From positions 27,068 to 85,220 of the forward strand of contig JAENRP010000046.1 in NCBI GenBank assembly GCA_024741835.1: a DNA stretch of 58,153 bases, read 5' to 3'. Positions 47,048 to 57,755 of the stretch are shown here, piece after piece. This stretch comes from Diplocarpon mali (Eukaryota > Ascomycota > Leotiomycetes > Helotiales > Drepanopezizaceae). The notes beneath the pieces were generated by a model, which was given only the letters and a program-made list of their open reading frames with translations, searched no databases and was not told where the DNA came from. Within the stretch, counting starts at the first letter, position 1, and every line of letters begins with the position of its first letter. A program made the position numbers and the translations under genes.

Positions 47048-49583
47048 GTCTAGCTTGCTTTCACCACAACATCATGTATATCATCACCTTGCATCGAGCC
47101 ATATTTGGGGGCTGGAGTTTCGCGCAGGCGAGGGGACGTCTTTGTGCTGCTTAACGTTGCCGTGCTGCTTTTCCGGTTACCTCGGTGGCGTTAGCGATAT
47201 ATTCTTCGACCTCTAGCATAGAGCTGTCACATGAGGATCTGGAGGCTGCAGATAATTTGAATGATAGAATTCCGATCGAAACCGAGTCGGTTCTTCGCTT
47301 GTGCTTGTGCTTGTACCGCACACGGCCAGACGGGAAATTCGCTCGCGTGGCCGGGTGCTTGAGGATTGATACCGAACGAGAAAGGAGCTGTGGAGACGAG
47401 AGGATGAGAATCTAGTGGCAGGCATGGAGATGGAGGTTGTGTTTGGATAATGAGGTGGTGGGGTATCTCGTGTAGGTGAGGATGTAAGTTTGTTTTGGAG
47501 GTAGGTGGGCTGGGCTCGCTTCGATCGCTTGGCTCGCTTATCAGGAGGAGAGGGTTCCGGTGAGGTTGAAGCGTGCGCGTGCGCGTGCGCATGGGTGGGA
47601 GTTGAGAGCTATGCGGAGGGAGGGGAGGGAGGTGGGCTTGACGGGTGACAAGCCGGGACCAGACAGAAGGCCGAGTGACCACGCGGCGCTCACAAAGTTC
47701 GACAGAACACACCACGCGGAAGAGAAGACCCAGGCTTTAGTGCAAAGGAGCAGCAGGTAGGCAATTATCGTTCATTCGCGGCTCACGATGAGCCAAGCGA
47801 GCGAAGCCTAGCTGCTTCCGTACGATCTCTATGCTGGATGTAAATATCCCCGTACCTACCGACTCCCCCCTTCAAACACCATCGTCGACTCGGCCACGTT
47901 CGGGGACCAGGGGGCCATTGCAGCGGACCCCCAGATCGAGCGCTCCTCGGATCTCGTCACTTGCTTTGCACAGGCGCGGATCAGGCGTTGAGGGGCGGAG
48001 ACGCGGTGGTGTTGACACCGGGTAGGATAAGCGAGAGAGGATAGGGGCGAGCGGAGATCCGCTCGCTTGGCCTCCTCCGTCGCGAACGGGAGGAGGGTGA
48101 GCAAACTTCTCCCCGGATGCGTCGTGCGTGTTTCTTCTCCAGTGCCAACCATCAGCAGTGTCAGATCTGCCCGGCGGAGCGCGTCTGGGAACGGCTGGAG
48201 AGCTCTAGAAGCGCCCCAGACCGGATTCTACATGAGCGTCGCCACGAGTGAATACAGCGCCGCCGGGAAGGCCGCGGAACAGAGCGCGTGAGTGAAAGCG
48301 TATGAGGGTTGGGGTTGAGTGGATGATGAGCGGTCGAGGTGCGCAAGCACCGCGTGGCATGAGCGCGAGTGAGGAGATGTACCTATTCGTGCCGGCGACA
48401 ACTCGATCACGAGGGACGTTGAGATGGGCTGCCTGCCAGTCTATTGTTGAGCTAGGTTACCCTACAGATGAAAGTACGCGTGGGACTTTGGGCCATGTCG
48501 AGCAGGAGGGAGAGGTTGGGTTCCTTGGGCTGCGGCTAACTGGGTGGCGTTGATTCCGACTAGCCTTTCCCTTAGGAAAGACTTCATAAACGTCCACGGA
48601 AAGTTGTACATGTGAGGATGTTGAGAGATGAAAGCATGCTCTGTCGGGTATATCAAGGCCGTCTACTTGAGTCTCACGTGGTGGAATTTCAGCTCTCCAG
48701 CGCACACGCCAAACACCAAACGCCGATGCCATTGGCCTGAAGACTGTCAACCAGACATACCGGCCGAGCTGGCGGTCCACAGATGTCCGGACGATCGGAG
48801 GAGCAGGACTGGCGAACCCCCATCGACTCCAGTAGTGAGGATTCGACGACACATGCAATATCCAAACTGACAAGGCCTTGCCCCTCTCGAGGTGGAGTAG
48901 AATAGCGAGTCCATTGATAACAAGTTCATGCTTATAGACCTCCCTCGCCACTCGAAGCCCTGGTAAGCAGGCAGCACGAGGATCATCGACAGAGTTTAGA
49001 CAAAACAACAACGGATCCCGAACAGACAGAACACGCCAACCCAGGCTCCGGGAACCTCCTCCGGCTCACCCCCCTCCTCTTGTCGCAGCTACCCACTATC
49101 CTACGGGTCGCTCTCGATCGGCTCGCCCAGACCCGGGCTGTTCATGTTGCTGACCTCCGATTCAATCGTAGGAAATTACTTGCCGCTGTTGACTTCGAGA
49201 CTAGCCCGAGAGGGAGAATCTGAGGGCCGAGAGGCGTCGAGTTGCAGGTAAAGCTGGGATTCGGGGTCTTGCAGTGGCTCTATGAGGCCTGAGCAGCTGC
49301 TAGCGACGGCGTTTCAAAGACCTGGCAGCCTCTTAGGAGGTCAAGATGGATATCAAGACATTCAAAATAACAAATACTTTGCTCCTGCGGCTAGACGTCT
49401 AAAATCTCTGCAAAGTGTGGTTTGAGAGGGGGAGGTGACCTGCCATTCGATCTATCTGACTATCGCAAGAGGAGCATCCAAGATCTCAAGATCGCTATCT
49501 CATCCTCTCTCCAACGCCAGCGAGAAAGGATGCTCCTCACTATATCGACTGCTCGCTCAGCTACTGACAACGGGTATACACAT
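47048..49583. other. Intergenic region without supported gene
   Basis: Lies between the 3' ends of the membrane-protein gene and the aminotransferase. Moderately GC-rich. Minus frames at 47,227-47,715 and 48,457-49,011 are long but low-complexity, without domain or intron evidence. An alternating GC/GT tract (47,569-47,590), potentially Z-DNA, is present. Confidence 0.55.
47569..47590 (+). repeat. Alternating purine-pyrimidine tract
   Basis: Repeated GCGTGC-type alternation. Confidence 0.6.
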
Positions 49584-51145
49584 TCATCTGAACTCGTCCA
49601 TGAACTCCTTGTGGAACTTCGAGATACGGCCCACCCACTCGGTCCCTGGAGCCAGGAAGGTAGTTCTGAAATGCAGCGTACCCTCCTTCTGGCCGAATCC
49701 GGATCCGGCAACGACGCAGACTCCTGTGGCGTCGAGCAGGCGGAACGCATAGAACTCGTCCGGGGTGCGCGACTCCTTCTTTGCTGCTTCAATAGCCTTG
49801 GCCGGTAAGTTGACGGTGGGGAAGAGGTACATGGATCCCTAGAAATCTTTTAGTGACTTACAACGGATCGGGAGAAAAGATTACCTGGGGCTCGTCACAC
49901 TCGACGCCCTCCATCTCCTTGAAAGCTTCGTACAGGGCAGTAGCTCTCTTCTGGAGACCAGCAAAGATGCCATCGTACTCCTGCTTGTACAACTCGTAAC
50001 TTGGCGATCCCTCCTGAGGCGGGTTGACCATCATCTCCACCAAGCACTGTGCCACGACTGGCGCACACAAGCTGATTGAGACGTACTTGTAGATCTCCTC
50101 CTGGACCTCTGGATCAAAGCCGCAGAGCTCGAAGTATCCCCCTCGGTGTCCGCACTCGCCAACCATGCCCTTGGAAATACTGTGCAGCGAAGCAAGCTCC
50201 ACATTCTTGTACTTCTCCGCGTCGACCTTCTGCAGCTCCCTCAAGACACGCTTGAAGCTGTGGAACTTTCCCTTGAAGACATTGGTCTGGTAGACTTCAT
50301 CTGCCATCACCACTAGCTTCTCCTGGGCCGCGAATCCGATCACAGCCTCGACATCTTCTGCGGAAAGACTAGCCCCAGTTGGGTTTCCGGGGTTGATTAT
50401 GACGATGGCTCGGACATCTGTTCCCTCGGACACGGCTTGCTTGTGCGCGGCCTTGATAGCCTCGAGGTCTGTTCCCCAGCCCTTCGATTCGTCGAGGTAG
50501 TAGGGCACGCACCTCGCATTGAGCACGGAGAGGGAGGCAGAGTAGAGCGGGTATTGAGGGATAGGAACGAGGACGCCAGTTTTGGGCGAGGCACAGATAA
50601 TGTGCAGGAGGGTGTTGACTCCTGAGGACGCACCGGCCGAGAGATAGATGTCTTTGGCCTCTGCTGGGAAGCCGTCTCGTCCTGGTGAGGGAAAGCCTGT
50701 CAGTACGCCCCGTTGGACAAGGAGAAAGTAACATACTCTCAAGGAACTTTGCCACGCTCTCCTTGATCCCCGGCGCTCCAGCACTAGCACTGTACGCGCC
50801 CACCGATCCCACGGTCTCCAGCAGCCATCTCGCCCGCTCAATCACATCGGCCTTGTAGCCCAGCTGATTCAACAGCACATCCTCGCGTTCCAACAACGGC
50901 GGGTATTCCACCAAACTCAGCACCTGTCTAAAGAATGTGATCGGCTTCTGGTCCAGCTGTTGGGGGTTTCCAATATTCGCAGAGATGACTTGGTCGAACG
51001 GCAGGCTCTTGTCTCCCTTTGCAAGCCTCGCCCTGTACTCCTCGGACCGCACAGCCAGCTCTCCTCTCACGGCGTACTTGGCCTCCTTCACGTGCGGGTT
51101 GATGTTGTTGATATTCAAGCTTCGGAGAGGCGTAGTGGAGGACAT
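49584..51145 (-). CDS. Alanine aminotransferase (PLP-dependent)
   Basis: Three exons on the minus strand: 51,145-50,737, 50,681-49,885 and 49,838-49,584 (486 residues, usual for the family). Introns are 55 nt (GTATGT, ACTGAC) and 46 nt (GTAATC, CACTAA). The first splice restores FLERRDGFPA, typical of alanine transaminases. Class I/II aminotransferase motifs are present: PGNPTG (234-239), ADEVYQ with the PLP-ring Asp (264), and SISKG with the PLP-binding Lys (307) followed by GECGHRGGY. It would interconvert alanine + 2-oxoglutarate and pyruvate + glutamate. The first ATG used gives MSSTTPLRSLNINNINP; an in-frame ATG at 51,256 would add 37 residues rich in Arg/Ser, like a mitochondrial presequence, but CTAAC...TTCCAG just upstream of 51,145 also fits a leader intron. 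Confidence 0.93.
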
Positions 51146-53502
51146 GGTTCGGTATGGGGAGTGTTGCACGCGCCGCGAATCTGGAAGAGGAGATGTTAGA
51201 ATTCGAGTGACAATGCAAGGTGTTGAAGCACTTGCGATGCTTATATACGTTCGCAAGTAGAAGCTTCCTGCTTTTCCCCGCTCTTGAGTCGAGAGGGATC
51301 AATTAGGGTTTGTATATTTTTTTTTGGGTGGGGATCAGCACATCGCTCGCATGACCCCACCATGGGACGTGACTTTGCCCCCCTCCTCCCACCAGACGGC
51401 CGAGGCCGAGAGCTCCATCTAAGGCATATGTTTACCATGAACGAACCAGCAGCTCCCACTCACCTCGGGTTCTAGATGTCCACGATGTGGAGAAGCACAG
51501 GATTTTCGAGCCAACGAGCGATTCCGAGGAAGCGGAAAAAGAGTGTAGGACCTGGCGTCTAGACGATGATAATGACGCATTGAGGGGCGCCATGGTGACC
51601 GAAAGTGCACTCTACCCGTAGAGGCCGATTAGGAGATTAGGCTTTATCTCTCCACAAAGGTTGTGGTTTGCGGTGTAGCTTGCAGCATGATCGTGATTAT
51701 CGTTAGCACATCGTTGGCTGTCAATAATTTACTCTATATTATCAGGGATCGTGGGGAGACGAAGGACGCGTCGGCGGTTTCTCGAGGTGGATCTGGAGGA
51801 CGAGTCGAGCAATGGATGCCGGAAGGAGTGTGATGTGGCGGCTGGCCGCTTCGATGGATGGATGGCAGAGCACGGAGTCGTTGGTCGAGCGATCGAGGAG
51901 GAAGCTGGATGAGCTCGGGAGATAAGAGATAACGTTATCAAGTCCCATGTTAAAGATTACAGTTACAACATCCGAAGAGGGATTCGTTCAAATTATTCAC
52001 ACTTTCTCTTCTCAAGTTTGAGACGGCTTGGGAGAGCCAAAAGATTCGGCTGTTAGGCCTAAACTCCCCAGTATCTGTCTTCGAAGCAAAATACCATACA
52101 TGAGATCTCCATCTCCACTGAACTTCATGATAGACTCTCGCGGACTCTCCACCTCAATTTGCATATACACACAGGGCGCCGATCCTAGTCCGTGGGTACG
52201 ATTTCGGGTTTCGTTTAGCTGTTTTAGTTCTTATTCGGGGCTGGGAGGCAGCGGGTGAGTGGAAACTGTTCTTCTGTTTTTGCTTTGTTTACAAAAATCT
52301 CGCTTCCATATTTGAGTCCGCATTTCCCAATATTATCTCAAGATGCAGCGAGCCTTGGCCTGTGAAGACAGACTGTGAGTCAACCCAAAATCATAGCCAG
52401 TCTCTTCAAAATATTAGCCTCCATTGGCCGTATCTTGGCGGGTCAGGGCAGCGGCTTTGTTCGAGATTTGCTTCTCTATGGAAAAGATTGCCCCGAGAGT
52501 TTGGAGCATGGAATTGCTTATTTCCATAACGGGCATGATTTCACAGAGCCGAATAGTACGTGATCACTTGCAATTCACCCTCAAGAATCAAACAACAGCC
52601 CACCTTTCGCAGCGCTTGGAATCCTCAAGCATAAGCAAAAGTACAGGTATCCTTGTTAAGAACCCCTCTCCCTCTTCGACTTCTGCAAATACTCAACCAG
52701 ATGACCCCTATAACTGCTCATCCACATACACCTCCCCTAGTTCTCCACTTTGGGATTATCATACAGTCACCGCACTAGCCATTCCAACCTCAAACTGCGG
52801 ATTGGGAGCCAGGTCGTATTCGAGGCGAAGCTGCATTGGTCGGGAGTAGAGTAAGGCTCCAACGCGCTCCAGCGGCGGTGAAAAGGTTGTAGGTACGTTC
52901 GGTGAGTGTAGGAGAGTAGGCATTCTGTGATCTAACCAGCAAGCACATCTATGTAGAGATAATTACTTGGTACTGGTGTAATTGTGTCGTGTGCAACAGG
53001 TGCTCTCATTTTGACTGAGCTCCGAAGTGGGTAAATGTACGCAGGCTTGCTTCAAGTCACCTGTACATATCACCAGTACAGATTCACCGAATCACCAGAA
53101 CTCATAGATCTGGGCCACCGTGATCTCATGATAGTAACCGCCAGAGTATATTCGGAAAGGCTTTAGTCTCAACGAATGAGCTCATTGTAAATCCATTTAT
53201 TAGGAAGCCGAAACATTAAGCATTCCTCCTCGGCTGTGAGAAATGGGGGCTTCGAGTAAGTCCGCAAAGATTCAACGAAATATATATTGGAATATGTATT
53301 ACGTCAAGGATGCGTTTGGCATATAGTAAGTCGTCGCCGTGCACTTCTCCAGTGCCAGACGGCGAACACTGATTCGAGGATAGAACAAGCCAGTTGCCAG
53401 CTTGCGGGTCTCTGTATCACCCACGAGCAATAACGACCATCCAGGGCAGGGACACCAAACTCCCGAGTATACGAACCCAGATGCGTAGTGGCACACCCGT
53501 CC
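51146..53502. other. Intergenic region without supported gene
   Basis: Contains the promoter and leader of the aminotransferase (with a probable intron acceptor near 51,181) and a T-rich run at 51,314. Frames at 52,028-52,849 (+) show no recognised domain. The right end is the 3' flank of the cap methyltransferase. Confidence 0.55.
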
Positions 53503-54996
53503 TTAGACCTTGTAAAAACAGAAGCCAACATAGAAGCTAGCTGCCTCCATCTCCTCGTCGCTTACGAGCAATTCTCCGCGACTTCTGTCCCGGACGCCCA
53601 TCCGTTCACTCAACGGGCCCAATACCTCGTCGTCCTTCTCGGTCTTCCAGATCTCGTCAAACGTCTTATGATATTGCATCTCGAGATTGTAGTCTTCGGC
53701 AATGGCACGGAAAGCCTCCCAGGGGACGACATACTCGGGAACCTCCTCCACGGCTTCATGGAGGTAAAAGTTATACTTCCACCCGAAGGGAGGGCGGAAG
53801 ATGCCGTCAGCGGGAGTCTTGCCAGGGAACCGCACTCGGTAGATCTCGTTGCCCCATTCTGCGGTGGCTTCGGCTTCGCCCTCCTCGATTTCTCCGTCAT
53901 CTTGCTTGTCTTCGGGCTCCTCACCCCCCGCCCCTTCTTTGCCCTTGCTCTGTTCGGTCTTCGCAGCCTGACGAGCATTGAATTGCTCTACTTTCGCACT
54001 CAAGACATCCGAGTTCGGGATTGTGCCGAGAAATCTGCCGCCTTTTTTCAGAGACCCTGCCACGTTCTTGAGCATCTGTCGAGCCTTCTCCTCGCTCTGA
54101 AAAGCATAATGCATACAGAACATCATGCTGACAACGTCGAATCCTCCGCCCCCGAATCTGGATGGCCCACCAGATCCATCAAAGCCAACATCTCGGATCA
54201 AGGAGATCTTCTCAATGGACTGACCAAAGCAATCCTGGACGTAGAATTCGCCTTGAAATAACCGTGGCTGTGGTCTGTTATTGTGTCCGCCTCTACCCCC
54301 ACGCCCGCCGCGGCCTCCCCCACCACGGCTAGCCATCTGTCGATATCTCTCCTTGGCCTGATCGATCGAGATATCTGCTGGATCCAGGCCCACGTATAAT
54401 TCGACAGGTTGTGGCGCCTGCTGCCACTTTCCCAAATCTCCCCCCTTACCACACCCGATATCCAAGACTAGCAAGCCTTTTGGGTTGGCAGGGCCTTCTG
54501 CAAAAACCATCCCTCCGCGCTCTTGCGCTGGAGGAGTGTAGTCTTCGGCGGGAGAGAACTTCTGGATGATCGTGCTCTTGACCCAATTGTTGAAGCTGCG
54601 AAGGCCCTTGATACGGCTATCCGTCTTGCGCCAGTCTCGGCCTCTCTCTGGGACCGCATTGTAGTGCTGTTTGACCGCGTCATGAATCCCCTGCTGAGCA
54701 GCCAGAGCCTCCATCTCCTTCTCCCGCTCGATTTGCTTCTGCCGGATATGCTCGCGCTCTGCATCTGTAATCCGAGCTCTCTGGCCCGGACGTTTCTGCT
54801 TTCGGACGGGGGGAGAAGCTGACCGGCGTCTGGAGCTGGAGGGTGATGGTGACCTTCTTCTCGAGTCGGAACGATTATCGATGCGCTTTGGGGCAGGATT
54901 AGCAGGTGACCTGGAGCGTCTGCGCTTTTTTGCTGGTTCTAGTTTCGTGGCATTGAAGGGCTGAGGTTGATCCTCTGCAGAGTCTTCGCCTGCCAT
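53503..54996 (-). CDS. ABD1: mRNA cap guanine-N7 methyltransferase
   Basis: Single exon of 497 residues from the ATG at 54,996; the longer open frame upstream begins with TTG only. The N-terminal ~110 residues are basic and rich in Arg-Ser (SRSP, RRRSPSPSSSRRR). The core has FNNWVKS, then the SAM-binding motif VLDIGCGKGGDL (about 177-189), YVGLDPADISIDQAKERY, and FDVVSMMFCMHYAF, all characteristic of Abd1/RNMT. The C-terminal half has FGWKYNFYLHEAVEEVPEYVVPW, forming the cap-binding side. The enzyme methylates the cap guanine at N7 on nascent mRNA in the nucleus. Two insertions stand out: an RGG repeat (about 224-237) directly after the GLD helix, and an acidic Lys/Glu-rich segment near 360-390. 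Divergent from RPN7. Confidence 0.95.
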   Translation of the reverse strand: MAGEDSAEDQPQPFNATKLEPAKKRRRSRSPANPAPKRIDNRSDSRRRSPSPSSSRRRSASPPVRKQKRPGQRARITDAEREHIRQKQIEREKEMEALAAQQGIHDAVKQHYNAVPERGRDWRKTDSRIKGLRSFNNWVKSTIIQKFSPAEDYTPPAQERGGMVFAEGPANPKGLLVLDIGCGKGGDLGKWQQAPQPVELYVGLDPADISIDQAKERYRQMASRGGGGRGGRGGRGGHNNRPQPRLFQGEFYVQDCFGQSIEKISLIRDVGFDGSGGPSRFGGGGFDVVSMMFCMHYAFQSEEKARQMLKNVAGSLKKGGRFLGTIPNSDVLSAKVEQFNARQAAKTEQSKGKEGAGGEEPEDKQDDGEIEEGEAEATAEWGNEIYRVRFPGKTPADGIFRPPFGWKYNFYLHEAVEEVPEYVVPWEAFRAIAEDYNLEMQYHKTFDEIWKTEKDDEVLGPLSERMGVRDRSRGELLVSDEEMEAASFYVGFCFYKV

Positions 54997-55280
54997 TAGT
55001 GCTGAGTATCGTAGGATAGATTCCTCGAGGTCGAGCGAATTGATTAGGATTTGTGAGGTTCTCGTGAAGCCAAGCTTGTCCCGTAACAAACAAACATGAA
55101 GTCACCCGTAGTCGACCCCGGCCGGGGTGTGCTCCAGCCTCGCGTCACGCTAGTGCCTGAAATGGTCGCAAGCTTGAGTCGTTGGAGATCAACACCCCAT
55201 CAACTGTGCAAGCATCCCCTCAGCTCTTCGGTCATACAGAACATCTCAGAACCTCCTCACAGATTCTCCCATCAATCAAG
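54997..55280. promoter_or_regulatory. Divergent promoter, ABD1 / RPN7
   Basis: 284 bp separates the two start codons and must hold both promoters. It contains a perfect 14-bp palindrome, ACCCCGGCCGGGGT, at 55,115-55,128. A GGTCGCAAG at about 55,163 is one or two changes from the yeast proteasome control element GGTGGCAAA bound by Rpn4; whether filamentous fungi use it here is not known from the sequence. Confidence 0.6.
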
Positions 55281-56857
55281 ATGGGCTCCGATCCACAGTA
55301 CGCAAAGTATCCTCTTCTCCCGATTGCTCAGCACATCTTCACTCTCACCAACCCTTCCGCGCCGAAACCTGCTCAGCAAGCATCCCTGAAGTCCCTCCAA
55401 GATGCAATCACCGAGCACAAGATGGCACCGCTCTACCGATACCTGGCACACCCAGCAGAAGGTATCCTAAATGAGAGCGGTGTCAGCTCGTCACAATCAG
55501 CAAAGCCTCTCGGGCGGAAACCAAGCGCAGCTGGTATGGTGGCAAGCAAGAACTCGATACCTAAGGTTGACCTGCCATGGGATGAATCGCTCTACGAGAA
55601 GCTGCGAACGGAAAACGACGAGGAGTTGGAGGGTTTCAAAAAGGAGGAGGAAGAGGCGGCGGAGAAGGCTGGCGAGACAGAAGTTCAAGCAGCCAGAGGG
55701 AAGCGAGCCGAGTTCTGGGCACGGGTGGGAGACAAGGTACGGAATGCATGATAGCTTTGGCACCTGGGGAGAGACTGACGCTCCGAAATCTAGGACCGTG
55801 CGATTGCAGCCTTCGAGGAGTTGTTCGAAAAGACCGGCGTTCTGGGAACCAAGATCGATATCGTGCTTGCCATCATTCGGACTGGTCTCTTCTACGGCGA
55901 CAAGTTGCTGGTCAAGAAGCACATTGACAGAGCCAAGACGCTGGTAGAGAGTGGTGGAGACTGGGATCGAAGAAATCGACTCAAGGCATATCAAGGTCTC
56001 TACCTCCTTACTGTCCGGTCATACGCCTCGGCAGCTCCTCTCCTGCTCGACAGTCTCTCGACCTTCACCAGCTACGAGCTTTGCAGCTACTCCTCGCTCG
56101 TCGTTTACTCGGTGCTGGCCGGATCTGTGTCGCTGAAGCGTGTGGACTTCAAGTCGAAGGTGGTTGATGCGCCGGAAATCAAGGCCATCCTCGGCGACGG
56201 CGAGGACAAGCTTCTGGCTCTCTCGGGAGCCCTGTCTGCCGGTCCTGGTGCGCATGAGGAGATGAAGGATGCCTCCTCGGCGACAGCTGCCAAGGCCGCT
56301 GTCAACCTCACGACACTGGGAAGTGACCAACCCGAGGCCGAGGTTGCCATTGACTTCTCGCCTCTGGCGCAGCTGGTCGGAAGTCTGTACAGCGGGAGCT
56401 ATCGATCCTTTTTCGGGGCGCTCGCGGCTGTGGAGGTCAGCTTCCTCACCCAGGACCGATACCTCTACGAGCACCGCGGATGGTTCGTTCGGGAGATGCG
56501 TCTTCGTGCGTACCAGCAGCTGCTGCAGAGCTATCGCGTTGTGGGCCTCGAGAGCATGGCGAACGACTTTGGCGTGTCGGTGGATTTCCTTGACCGGTAA
56601 GCTGGCCGACCCCGCCCCCCCCCCCCTCGGCCCGCTGCACGGTGCTGACACTGGTCAGGGACCTGGCCAAGTTCATCGCGGCGGAACGTATCCCGTGTAC
56701 CATTGATCGCGTGACGGGCAAGGGGATCATCGAGACCAACCGGCCGGACGACAAGAACAAGCAGTACACCGACGTCGTCAGGCAAGGCGATCAGCTCATT
56801 ACGAAACTCCAAAAGTATGGCCAGGCCGTGAGGTTGAGAGGGAGCGAGCGTGCGTAG
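55281..56857 (+). CDS. RPN7: 26S proteasome regulatory subunit Rpn7 (PCI protein)
   Basis: Three exons, 55,281-55,736, 55,794-56,596 and 56,659-56,857 (485 residues). Introns are 57 nt (GTACGG, ACTGAC) and 62 nt (GTAAGC, GCTGAC). The ATG at 55,281 (CAAGATGG) starts MGSDPQYAKYPLLPIAQ. Rpn7 signatures are FELFEKTG-like EELFEKTGVLGTKIDIVLAIIR, HIDRAKTLVESGGDWDRRNRLKAYQGLY, then the PCI region SLYSGSYRSFFGAL...MRLRAYQQLLQSYRVVGLESMA and the winged-helix end AKFIAAERIPCTIDRVTGKGIIETN. It is a lid subunit helping assembly and substrate processing of the 26S proteasome. A charged segment (about 108-150) and an Ala-rich insert (about 305-350) make it somewhat longer than many homologues. Intron 2 contains a run of about 12 C. 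Confidence 0.95.
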
Positions 56858-57755
56858 CGGAGGAGTCAACGGGCGAGCGACCCGAGGCATGTCTGCATCT
56901 GTCTGTACCATAGCATCGGGGGGGAGGAGAGGAGTGTCTCGCATGGAATACTTTACGCTTCACGATGCGCTGTAGGGTTTTGGTGGCAGTGTATAATTTG
57001 TCTGTGTACTCCATCACGGCCAGAAGGTTCCTGCGGACTGTCCAAAGGCTATACTGTTCCCATGTCACGGCAAGTGTCTGTATTGCCCCCGCTGCCCTTA
57101 TTGCTCACCGCTCTCCTCCTTCTCTGCTCCTCTTCTCTGTCGTGCACAGATCTAGGTTGCGTCCAATACTTATCACTTCCACACCTGCCCTCCCCCTCCC
57201 GGCTCACGTGCATGGTCACTCGTGTGACTTGTCGCACGCAGCGGCCGGAGGTGCGATATATCACCGCACTCGCGTGAACCCCCCTCGCAAGAAGAGATCC
57301 TTCGTGAACAGGATCGGTGGCGTGTGGATCCGGTCAATCTGAGGCATGGCTCTCGCGCGCGCAACCAGGCGCGACACACCTGCCCACGTGCCACCAGGCC
57401 AGCGCTGTCTGGGAACTTGCTCGCTCGGTCAGGCCGGGTAAACACGCGGGATCGCGTAGACCTTGGGACGGTGTGATTGGTGGCGACGCTCAAACACGTG
57501 CCCATGAGTCCGAGGACCAAACAGGATGCCACGCCACGAACAACACGTGCTCCGTTCCTCCGTCCCCCAAACGCCGTCCCCCCCGCGCCAGGTCACAGAT
57601 AGCACGTTACCTGAGCACCCCTCCTCTGCATCTGCCGCGGACGCAGCCAACCGTCATGTGCCCCCCGCGGCACTTGTCGGGTCCCGGTCGGGCCGGTCGG
57701 ACCGGCCGGGGAGAAGCTGCCCTCGCCCGCTCGAGCGCGCGGGCCTGGCGTCACG
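56858..57755. other. Convergent intergenic region
   Basis: Between the 3' ends of RPN7 and the LOV gene. GC-rich, with CACGTG at 57,383-57,388 and several CACGTGC sites; frames on both strands are composition-driven. It may contain a 3' exon of the LOV gene if the intron discussed there is real. Confidence 0.5.

Noticed and set aside
48457..49011. 184-residue minus frame
   Set aside because: No domain, no splice evidence, and composition typical of chance frames in GC-rich DNA.
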